Assembly: GCA_020027805.1 (NCBI GenBank)
Contig: JAHKKQ010000164.1
Coordinates: 1 to 8,803, forward strand
Reading direction: 5' to 3'
Source: Candidatus Dadabacteria bacterium
GTDB taxonomy: Bacteria; Desulfobacterota_D; UBA1144; Nemesobacterales; UBA2774
DNA: 8,803 nt
The translations under genes were made by a program, and so were the position numbers. The notes under the pieces are model-generated. The model made no database searches, had not been told where the DNA came from, and saw nothing but the letters and a program-made list of their open reading frames with translations. How positions within the stretch are numbered: the first letter of the stretch is position 1; each line of letters opens with the position of its first letter. Shown here one piece after another: positions 1 to 5,850 of the stretch.

Positions 1-466
1 CTTCGCTTGAAGCCGCGTTCGTCCTGTATTCATAACCGCTGTCGTCGATTATCCTGAACATGCCAATGAGGGCGTTGTTCTCGCTTCCGCAATCGAAGCT
101 CGAATCAAGCGATATCGCGACGAAGCCGTTGCTATCGGAGATGTCGAACCCGCCGGGAAGTTCTTCGACGTTCCAGATCTCGGTATCTCCGGGGGTGAGG
201 CACCAGTTAAAATCGTCCTCGGAGCACCCGTCCTCGGCCCTGAAGACCTGCACGTGAATCCCGACGAACGAGTCCGACGTGTTCGTGACCTGTATGAAGG
301 TCTCTCTACCGACCGTGTCATAGTAGTAGATGAGCCTGTCGACGCCGGTGTCCGTCTGATCTATCGGATCGGGCGACAAAATACCAGCTTTTGCCTGCAT
401 CGGAATTACTAAAAGAAAAGCAAGCACTATTAAGTACTTAATCTTGGATAAACTATCCTGTAGCAT
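1..466 (-). CDS. Secreted protein of unknown function (5' part of gene; runs off left edge)
   Basis: I do not recognise this family. Reading leftward from ATG 466-464 gives about 155 residues without a stop to the window edge, so the C-terminus is missing. Residues 1-27 form a classical signal peptide: a short basic n-region (K8, K10), a hydrophobic core (YLIVLAFLLVIPM) and an AKA cleavage site followed by G. The mature part is rich in Asp, Thr, Ser and aromatics, with stretches such as ETFIQVTNTSDSFVGIHVQV that suggest beta strands. It has three cysteines (the pair in CSEDDFNWC and one in FDCGS). This fits an exported beta-sandwich or surface protein. The start was chosen because AGGAGG (476-481 on this strand) lies 9 nt upstream and gives a compact signal peptide. 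An in-frame ATG at 514, with its own AGGAGG at 521-526, would add 16 residues (see findings). Transcription probably comes from the two promoters at 630-762. Confidence 0.75.
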   Translation of the reverse strand, partial: MLQDSLSKIKYLIVLAFLLVIPMQAKAGILSPDPIDQTDTGVDRLIYYYDTVGRETFIQVTNTSDSFVGIHVQVFRAEDGCSEDDFNWCLTPGDTEIWNVEELPGGFDISDSNGFVAISLDSSFDCGSENNALIGMFRIIDDSGYEYRTNAASSE

Positions 467-629
467 TGAACCTTTCCTCCTTGTTTTGGTATTGTCATTC
501 AAATTTCTAGTCATAGACATCCTCCTTATTAATTTTCAAGATAGCAAAATGTACGGGAATCGGTTTATTCAGGCAACCTCCATCTCCTTACTACAAACAA
601 AAACCCGGTAAAACTCACAACTGCTCAGA

Positions 630-658
630 ATTACAACATAGAATGAACTTGTTGTCAA
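630..658 (-). promoter_or_regulatory. Sigma70-type promoter P1 for the secreted-protein gene
   Basis: On the minus strand TTGACA (658-653) is followed by a 17 nt spacer and TGTAAT (635-630). This is a perfect -35 box, optimal spacing and a 5/6 match to TATAAT. Transcription would begin near 623 and leave a leader of about 110 nt to the first candidate start codon, or about 157 nt to ATG 466. Confidence 0.7.
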
Positions 659-733
659 GTCCTTTTCTCCCGCAGAAATACGAACATCCCGGAGATATGA
701 CACTAGGCTCCTACCTCCTTTAAAATTAAAGCA

Positions 734-762
734 ATTACATCACAAATTATACCCCTTGTCAA
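734..762 (-). promoter_or_regulatory. Sigma70-type promoter P2, upstream twin of P1
   Basis: On the minus strand TTGACA (762-757), a 17 nt spacer and TGTAAT (739-734) repeat the exact design of P1 about 104 bp further upstream. Both -35 boxes sit in CTTGACAA or ACTTGACAA context and both -10 boxes are followed by T. A transcript from here would run through P1. It carries a strong Shine-Dalgarno match (AAAGGAGG, 721-714) that has no clear gene behind it. Confidence 0.6.
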
Positions 763-810
763 GATATTTTGGCCCGACAATAAATTCAGACACGGTCTGC
801 AAACCCATGA

Positions 811-832
811 TACGGGCCGGACCGGCGCCGTA
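811..832. repeat. GC-rich imperfect palindrome (hairpin 1)
   Basis: TACGG-GCC-GGACC-GGC-GCCGTA folds into a hairpin with one extra base in the 3' arm. It lies at the AT-rich to GC-rich boundary, 10 bp from hairpin 2. No T-run follows on either strand, so it is not a standard terminator. Confidence 0.45.
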
Positions 833-842
833 TTGCAACAGC

Positions 843-881
843 ACCCCCGGGCGAGTCGGGGCAGAAACCCGCGCCCGGGGT
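843..881. repeat. GC-rich hairpin 2 with long stem
   Basis: The left arm ACCCCCGGGCG pairs with the right arm CGCCCGGGGT at the end of the interval, with one bulged C. The enclosed loop (854-871) contains a further GGG/CCC pairing. The stem is very stable. No T-tract follows on either strand, so a Rho-independent terminator is not supported. It could be a repeat-type palindrome, a protein site or a structured untranslated element. Confidence 0.5.
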
Positions 882-1046
882 ACGCGGCCAAGCCAAGATA
901 CCTTTAACTCACGCTTTTACTCTACATAAGCCCGCTGTCAATCCAAAATAGCTTCGTCAGGATCAGGATAAGCGCGGCCATCCCCTTCCGGACAGAACCG
1001 CCCGGCGCCCGGGAGCGGCTCCGGGGGGAATCCTTTATAACGGACC

Positions 1047-1070
1047 GGGGCTCCGACGGGAGGGCTCGGG
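1047..1070 (+). other. Canonical G-quadruplex motif, plus strand
   Basis: Four G-runs fit the G3+N1-7 rule: GGGG 1047-1050, 7 nt loop, GGG 1058-1060, 1 nt loop, GGG 1062-1064, 3 nt loop, GGG 1068-1070. Further G-runs lie nearby at 1023-1028 and 1084-1089. It is upstream of the predicted start site of the protease operon, so any effect would be on DNA structure rather than on that mRNA. Confidence 0.55.
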
Positions 1071-1213
1071 CATCAAAGCGGCCGGGGGGACCACATGCCC
1101 CACGGATAATATACGGCGCCAGCGCCCGGGCCGGGGGGCCCCCCACGCGGGGAGAAGAGCGACTGACTCCGGGAAAGCAGGCCCGCCCCCCCTCCCGGGA
1201 CTCGGGCGGCGCA

Positions 1214-1253
1214 CCCGGAACCCCGCCGCCCTGCCCCGCCCCTCAAACCCCCC
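1214..1253 (-). other. Multi-tract G-quadruplex motif, minus strand
   Basis: On the plus strand there are C-runs at 1214-1216, 1221-1224, 1229-1231, 1234-1237, 1239-1242 and 1248-1253, separated by 1 to 5 nt. The minus strand therefore carries six G-tracts with short loops, more than the four needed. An 8 bp perfect inverted repeat (GGGCGGCG 1204-1211 and CGCCGCCC 1224-1231) overlaps it, so the same DNA could form either a hairpin or a quadruplex. Confidence 0.6.
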
Positions 1254-1328
1254 TTATACCCGCATACCCGCGCGAGCCCGGCCCGGCCGGGGATCCGCCG
1301 CCCGGTAAAAAATCGGGAACGCCCGGAC

Positions 1329-1348
1329 GCGGCAAATTTGATTGCCGC
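1329..1348. promoter_or_regulatory. Inverted repeat overlapping the -35 box: candidate operator
   Basis: GCGGCAA (1329-1335), 6 bp, TTGCCGC (1342-1348) is a perfect 7+7 bp dyad. It covers the -35 hexamer of the predicted protease promoter (1338-1343), the usual place for a repressor site. No regulator gene is present in the window, and the binding protein is unknown. Confidence 0.45.
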
Positions 1349-1366
1349 TCTGCATGATGTGATAAT
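1338..1366 (+). promoter_or_regulatory. Promoter of the protease-oppB-truA operon
   Basis: TTGATT (1338-1343), 17 nt spacer, GATAAT (1361-1366), with TG at 1358-1359 giving an extended -10 (TGTGATAAT). The -35 match is 4/6 and the -10 match 5/6. Transcription would start near 1373, leaving a leader of about 36 nt before the TTG start at 1409. Confidence 0.6.
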
Positions 1367-1394
1367 ATCGAACAGGCAGCCAAGATAAATAATC

Positions 1395-1400
1395 GAGGAG
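1395..1400 (+). promoter_or_regulatory. Ribosome binding site that sets the TTG start of the S41 protease
   Basis: GAGGAG lies 8 nt before TTG 1409. The nearer ATG at 1402 is only 1 nt away and opens a 4-codon frame (MKFE, stop), so it cannot be the start of the protease. Confidence 0.65.
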
Positions 1401-1408
1401 AATGAAAT

Positions 1409-4366
1409 TTGAATAAATTTCCGGACAGAGCCAAAAGACTATTCGTACTAACGGCCGTTCTAGCATCCCTGACGTATATCCTGTTTTTTTCTCCGGGCGT
1501 TACCATGCTCGATCAAAGGGCGGAAGCGGACAACCTCGGCATAACAGACGCCGTCATGCAGTACATTAACCGCTACTACGTCGACAAGTCCCTCATCGAC
1601 CCGAAAAACATGCTTATCCTGGGGCTCGGAAGGATGGAGCAGATCGTGGATAACGTGCTGGTCGATTTCCCCGAGGGGGAGCAGAGCGCGAGCTTCCAAG
1701 TCCAGGCCGGGGGAGAAAAAGCGGTGTTCGACATGAGCGGTGTCGTGAGCCTCAACGACGTCACGGACAGGCTCGAACAAGTATTCCAGTTCGTCTCTCC
1801 GCATCTGAACCCGAGCGGCCTCAAGCTGAACGATGTAGAATACTCGGTCCTCGACCAGATGCTCAATTCCCTCGACCCCCATTCGGGAATAATAACCCCG
1901 CAGGTCTATAAGGAATTCATGATAGAGACGGAAGGCAGCTTCGGCGGGCTCGGCATAGTTATCGGGGTAAGGGACGGGGACCTCACGGTGATTTCTCCAA
2001 TCGAGGGCACGCCCGCCTACAGGGCCGGCATCAAGCCCAACGACAGGATCGTACAGATAGCGAACGAATCGACGATCAACATGTCGCTCATCGAAGCCGT
2101 CAGCAAGCTGAGGGGGCCCAAGGATACGGAGGTCTCGATACACGTTATGAGAGAAGGGTTCCCGTCGCCGAAGGAATTCAAAATGACGCGGGATACGATA
2201 GTGATAGAGAGCGTCGAGGCTTTCGAGCTCGAGGGCGGGATCGAGTACGTGAGGATCAGGGACTTTCAGAAGAACACGCTCGACAGCATCGTCCAAAACC
2301 TCGACAGCAACGGCGCCGGAAACCCGAGGGGCATAATACTCGACCTGAGGGGAAACCCCGGCGGGCTTCTGGACCAGGCGGAAAGAATCTCGGACCTCTT
2401 CCTGACCGACGGCGTGATTGTTACGACCAAAATAGGCAATTCCTCCAAACGCTATCACGCCAACGACAAGGACCAGCAGTACAACGGCAACATCGTAGTG
2501 CTCGTCGACGCGGGGAGCGCGAGCGCTTCCGAGATCGTGGCGGGCGCCTTGAAGAACAACGAAAGGGCGATCATCATAGGGGAAAGGACCTTCGGAAAGG
2601 GGTCGGTCCAGCAAATATTCGACCTGAACGACGGCTCGGCGCTGAAGCTTACGATAGCTCAGTACCTGACCCCGGGAGACATATCCATTCAGGACGTAGG
2701 CGTTACCCCGGACATAATGCTCCATCCGACGGTTATTACGGACGACACAGTCATATTCCACCCTAACTCGGACAACAGAATCCCGGAAAAACCCGGAGTG
2801 AAGAAGAAGACCGTGGACAGGGTCCTCGAAAAACCCGTTTATTCGATCATATACCTCGACAATAACGCGGTCGTAAAAACCGACGGGGAGGAAGAGCCCA
2901 CGCCCGAAGAGGCGCTCAGCCGCGAAGAGAAGAGGAAGAAGCTGGAGGGAGACTTCTACGTAACTCTCGCCAGGGAAATAATCAATTCCTCAACCGTCCC
3001 GTCCAGGAAAGAATCGCTCGGCGAGATACAGGGAGGGATCACCAAAATCTCGAAAAGCGAAGAAGGCAAAATCGTCGAGAAATGGAAGCTCATGGGGATC
3101 GACTGGTCGAACGAGAAGGCTACGGGCGTGAAACCTTCTCTCGCGGTCAGGATTACACCCGAGATACCGAAAGGAGACGCGGGCGGCGAGCTCGAAATCA
3201 ACGTCGAGGTGGAGAACGCCGGGAAGACGCCGATATACAGGCTCATGGCGACGACAAAATCGGAAAACCCTGTCTTCGAGGGCAAAGAGCTCATTTTCGG
3301 AAAGTTAAATCCCGGCGAAAAGAGATCATGGAAGACATTGTTCGAAATCCCTAAATGGACCCTTACCAGAGAGGATAAGGTAACCCTGGAATTCGAAGAC
3401 GGGAACGATTCGGAGATACCTGATTACAATTTCACGGCGGGTACGTACGGACTCGAGAGGCCGCTCTATGCGTTTAACTACGAGATCGTGGACGACGGCA
3501 GGTACGGATCGCGCGGCAACGGGAACGGGACACCGGAACCGGGAGAGATAATCGCGTTCCGCGTGAAGGTGAAGAACATAGGCCGGGGGGGGTCGGAAAA
3601 AACGATTCTTACGCTTAAAAACAACTCGGGAGATAAAATTTTCCTCGAAAAGGGGAGGGCGGAGTTCGAGAACCTGGCGCCCGGAGAGACAAGGGAAGCG
3701 GCTTTTGCATTCGACGTAAAGAATACGGACTCCCCAGTCGATCTGGAGCTGCAGATAGTGGACGACGTCTTCAAGGAAGGTCTTATAGGGAAAGCGGTAA
3801 TACCCGGAAATACCGAAGGCGCAGTCTTTCAGGAAACGGATTCGACGGTGACCGTGGCCACGGCCGATACGCCGATCAGAGGCGGGGGCTATAATGAAGC
3901 CCCTATAATAGCCCTGGCCGGGCAAGGGGCTACTTTCAGCGGTCTCGGGCAAAACGACGGCTGGGTCAAGATAAAAATCAACGAGAATTCGGCGGGCTGG
4001 GTCAATAAAGAGAAGGTGGTCATTTCAGAGACCGCCGGACCGTCTCAGCCCCAGGGGAGCTCGATGCTGAAGGAAGTTTTCGAAGCCCCTCCGGTCATAA
4101 CCGTGACCGGGGTCCCGGTATCCACCAATTCAGGGATGATCACGCTTAACGGAGACGTTAACGACGGGGACGGCATAGAGCTCGTATCCGTCTTCATCGG
4201 GGACGACAAGGTCGCGCTCCTGCCGTCGACCAAGACGGCGGTGCCCGTGTCCGTGAAGCTGGAGCTGGAAAACGAAGTGAACCTAATTACGATAATTGCC
4301 AAGGACTCGACCGGGCTCCTCTCAAGGCAAACATTCGTAGTAAGAAAAGAAGACCAGCAAGGATAG
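1409..4366 (+). CDS. S41-family C-terminal processing peptidase with PDZ and long C-terminal Ig/SH3-like region
   Basis: This is a serine protease of the CtpA/Tsp family, predicted to act outside the cytoplasmic membrane. Residues 11-30 form a signal anchor or uncleaved signal, and 41-165 are a mainly helical S41 N-terminal region including DPHSG (156-160). Residues about 168-250 are a PDZ domain (GGLGIVIG, SPIEGTPAYRAGIKPNDRI). Residues 262-440 are the S41 core with LDLRGNPGG (311-319). Ser372 in GSASASEI, Lys397 in FGKGSVQ and Gln401 match the Ser-Lys-Gln catalytic set; the 25-residue Ser-Lys spacing is that of Tsp and CtpB. Residues 495-565 are charged. At 576-670 and 685-795 there are two CARDB-like beta domains (VENAGKTPIY; VKNIGRGGSE). 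Residues 805-875 resemble a bacterial SH3 domain (NDGWVKIKI, SAGWVNKEKV), and 893-980 an Ig-like domain. At 985 residues it is about twice a typical CtpA. It resembles the long MXAN_5808-type S41 peptidases known from Myxococcus relatives (from memory). TTG was chosen because it has the spaced GAGGAG and keeps the signal segment intact. Confidence 0.92.
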   Translation: MNKFPDRAKRLFVLTAVLASLTYILFFSPGVTMLDQRAEADNLGITDAVMQYINRYYVDKSLIDPKNMLILGLGRMEQIVDNVLVDFPEGEQSASFQVQAGGEKAVFDMSGVVSLNDVTDRLEQVFQFVSPHLNPSGLKLNDVEYSVLDQMLNSLDPHSGIITPQVYKEFMIETEGSFGGLGIVIGVRDGDLTVISPIEGTPAYRAGIKPNDRIVQIANESTINMSLIEAVSKLRGPKDTEVSIHVMREGFPSPKEFKMTRDTIVIESVEAFELEGGIEYVRIRDFQKNTLDSIVQNLDSNGAGNPRGIILDLRGNPGGLLDQAERISDLFLTDGVIVTTKIGNSSKRYHANDKDQQYNGNIVVLVDAGSASASEIVAGALKNNERAIIIGERTFGKGSVQQIFDLNDGSALKLTIAQYLTPGDISIQDVGVTPDIMLHPTVITDDTVIFHPNSDNRIPEKPGVKKKTVDRVLEKPVYSIIYLDNNAVVKTDGEEEPTPEEALSREEKRKKLEGDFYVTLAREIINSSTVPSRKESLGEIQGGITKISKSEEGKIVEKWKLMGIDWSNEKATGVKPSLAVRITPEIPKGDAGGELEINVEVENAGKTPIYRLMATTKSENPVFEGKELIFGKLNPGEKRSWKTLFEIPKWTLTREDKVTLEFEDGNDSEIPDYNFTAGTYGLERPLYAFNYEIVDDGRYGSRGNGNGTPEPGEIIAFRVKVKNIGRGGSEKTILTLKNNSGDKIFLEKGRAEFENLAPGETREAAFAFDVKNTDSPVDLELQIVDDVFKEGLIGKAVIPGNTEGAVFQETDSTVTVATADTPIRGGGYNEAPIIALAGQGATFSGLGQNDGWVKIKINENSAGWVNKEKVVISETAGPSQPQGSSMLKEVFEAPPVITVTGVPVSTNSGMITLNGDVNDGDGIELVSVFIGDDKVALLPSTKTAVPVSVKLELENEVNLITIIAKDSTGLLSRQTFVVRKEDQQG

Positions 4367-4371
4367 CCGGC

Positions 4372-5048
4372 TTGATCGGGAAATTCGTCCTCAGCCGAAC
4401 TCTGACCGGTATCTTCGTAATTTTCGCGGTGGCGACGATAACCTTCTTTCTTCTGAGGACCCTCCCGGGCGGACCGTTCGATGCCGAGAAGAAACTCCCC
4501 CCTCAGATCAAGAAGAATATAGAGGCCAAGTATCACCTCGACGAGCCCGTCTGGAAACAGTACCTTTTTTACCTGAAGAACCTGGCATCGGGCGACTTCG
4601 GCCCGTCGTATAAATATATCGACAGGTCCGTGAATGAAATAATCGGCGAAACGCTGCCGGTTTCGGTCGAGCTCGGGCTCATCAGCCTGACTATCGCCGT
4701 CGCTCTCGGAAGCGCTATCGGCATCGCGTCGGCGACTAAACCGGGGGGAGCGGTCGATTTCGCCTCCGTATCCATCGCCACGGCCTTCGTATCCGTCCCG
4801 AGCTTCGTAACGGGCGCCCTGCTTATTTATATATTCTCGGTGAAGCTGGGCTGGCTTCCGGCGGCGCTCTGGGGAAGCCCGGCGCACGTAGTGCTTCCGG
4901 CGCTGACGCTCGCGGCGGGGCCCACTACCCGCTTGTGATGGGGATAACGATCGTGTATACGATAATCCTCGTCCTCGCGAACCTGATCGTCGATATCCTC
5001 TACGTCGTGCTCGACCCGCGGATAAAGTTCGACAAGGGCGGGATATAG
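4372..5048 (+). pseudogene. oppB: oppB-type oligopeptide ABC transporter permease, internally deleted and frameshifted
   Basis: The first frame (4372-4938, TTG start, AAGGA 8 nt upstream) encodes the N-terminal part of an OppB permease. It has TM1 (about 8-28) with LRTLPGGPF, then LPPQIKKNIEAKYHLDEP, then GDFGPSYKY, TM segments near 100-119 and 131-157, and VLPALTLAAGP at about 174-184. These closely follow E. coli OppB, about 306 residues, as I remember it. The frame then stops. From about 4923 a second frame gives HYPLVMGITIVYTIILVLAN and on to DPRIKFDKGGI, ending TAG 5046-5048; this is the normal OppB C-terminus. The roughly 80-100 residues normally between, including the cytoplasmic EAA loop that contacts the ATPase, are absent, and the two halves are in different frames. 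It lies 5 bp after the protease and 2 bp before truA, and no oppC, oppD or oppF follows. An assembly error is the main alternative to a genuine deletion. Confidence 0.85.
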
Positions 5049-5050
5049 AC

Positions 5051-5785
5051 GTGAGGAACATCAAGCTTACAATCGAATACGACGGGTCAGGTTACGTGGG
5101 CTGGCAGAGACAGCCGTCAGGGCCGACGATACAGGAAAAGATAGAGACTTCGCTCGGGACCATGACCGGGGAGGATATAAAGCTCCTGGGCTCGGGCAGG
5201 ACGGATTCGGGCGTGCACGCCCTGGGACAGGTCGCAAACTTCAGGACCGGAACCGCGCTAAGCCTGACCGAGCTGCAGAAGGGACTCAACTCCCTTCTTC
5301 CAAAGGATATAGTGATAACGGACGCGGAAGAGGCGGAGCCGGGGTTCCACGCCCAGCTATCGGCGAAGAGCAAGACTTATATATATAAGATATTGAACCG
5401 TCCTTTCCCGTCAGCGATGTTGAGGGAGAGGGCGTGGTTCGTGCCCGACCCCCTCAAGGCGCGTTTAATGGACGAAGCCGCGCGCTCCCTCGTCGGGGAG
5501 CACGACTTCAGGGCCTTCGCGCAATCAGGCGCGACTGTAAAATCGACCGTGAGGACCGTGCTCCGAGCCGGGGTCACAAAACGTAAAGACATTCTGGAGT
5601 TCAGCATCGAGGCCGACGGGTTCATGAAAAGAATGGTAAGGCTTATAGCCGGGACGCTCGTTCAGGTCGGCAAGGAAAGGATTTCGCCGGGGGAGTTCCG
5701 GGGGATTCTGGAATCCGGCGTGAAAACAAAGTTCGTCCACGCGGCCCCCGCACGCGGTTTATATTTAAAGGAGGTAAAGTACTGA
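5051..5785 (+). CDS. truA: tRNA pseudouridine(38-40) synthase TruA
   Basis: TruA isomerises uridine to pseudouridine at positions 38, 39 and 40 of the tRNA anticodon arm, in the cytoplasm. The 244-residue product has family length and all the usual signatures: IEYDGSGYVGWQRQ (8-21), the catalytic motif GSGRTDSGVHA (47-57) with Asp52, KSKTYIYKI in the middle, GEHDFRAFAQSG, then FMKRMVRLIAGTLVQVG, and APARGLYL near the C-terminus. GTG 5051 is the only start that keeps the N-terminal strand, and no earlier in-frame start fits. It begins 2 bp after the oppB stop, so translational coupling is likely; the local ribosome site is poor (only AAGGGCGGG upstream). It appears intact and functional, unlike the gene before it. 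Confidence 0.96.
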   Translation: MRNIKLTIEYDGSGYVGWQRQPSGPTIQEKIETSLGTMTGEDIKLLGSGRTDSGVHALGQVANFRTGTALSLTELQKGLNSLLPKDIVITDAEEAEPGFHAQLSAKSKTYIYKILNRPFPSAMLRERAWFVPDPLKARLMDEAARSLVGEHDFRAFAQSGATVKSTVRTVLRAGVTKRKDILEFSIEADGFMKRMVRLIAGTLVQVGKERISPGEFRGILESGVKTKFVHAAPARGLYLKEVKY

Positions 5786-5850
5786 TTCGTGTATAATCCC
5801 GCGCGCGGATACGCAGGCAAAAGAATATTCGCTCAGGAGAGGCGACACAT

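Larger units (their letters stand above)
467..1408. other. Divergent intergenic region: AT-rich promoter half and very GC-rich half
   Basis: I see no convincing protein or RNA gene in this 0.94 kb. The left part (about 540-780) is AT-rich: a hand count gives about 40% GC for 541-600 and about 30% for 721-780. It holds two leftward promoters. From about 810 the composition changes abruptly; hand counts give about 75% GC for 1141-1200 and about 78% for 1201-1260, above the flanking genes. The GC-rich part contains stable hairpins, a GGGGGGCCCCCC palindrome at 1133-1144, and G-run clusters on both strands. Composition returns to AT-rich at about 1330, where the rightward promoter of the protease operon lies. 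Reading frames that cross this part give Arg/Pro/Gly-rich products typical of non-coding GC-rich DNA. Confidence 0.75.

Noticed and set aside
891..1387. 10 bp direct repeat AGCCAAGATA at 891-900 and 1378-1387, flanking most of the GC-rich island
   Set aside because: A match of this length is expected by chance in a region of this size. No inverted termini or transposase support an insertion.
1402..1416. ATG at 1402 just before the protease
   Set aside because: It encodes only four residues, and the ribosome site is 1 nt away, too close to use.
703..1506. Short minus-strand frames across the GC-rich intergenic region (703-891, 922-1146, 1243-1506)
   Set aside because: Translations are Arg/Pro/Gly-rich without domains or credible ribosome sites. 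They reflect the scarcity of stop codons in GC-rich DNA.
1460..2761. 433-codon open frame on the minus strand, opposite the S41 protease
   Set aside because: It lies entirely inside a well-supported gene. Its product is compositionally odd (rich in Arg, Val, Asp and Tyr) with no recognisable domain; it is a shadow caused by codon bias.
5768..5797. Strong AAGGAGGT at the end of truA with GTG 5789 opening a 21-codon frame, and TATAAT at 5792-5797
   Set aside because: The spacing to GTG is 13 nt, too long; the frame has no recognisable product, and the TATAAT has no -35 partner. The FAH gene has its own better ribosome site.
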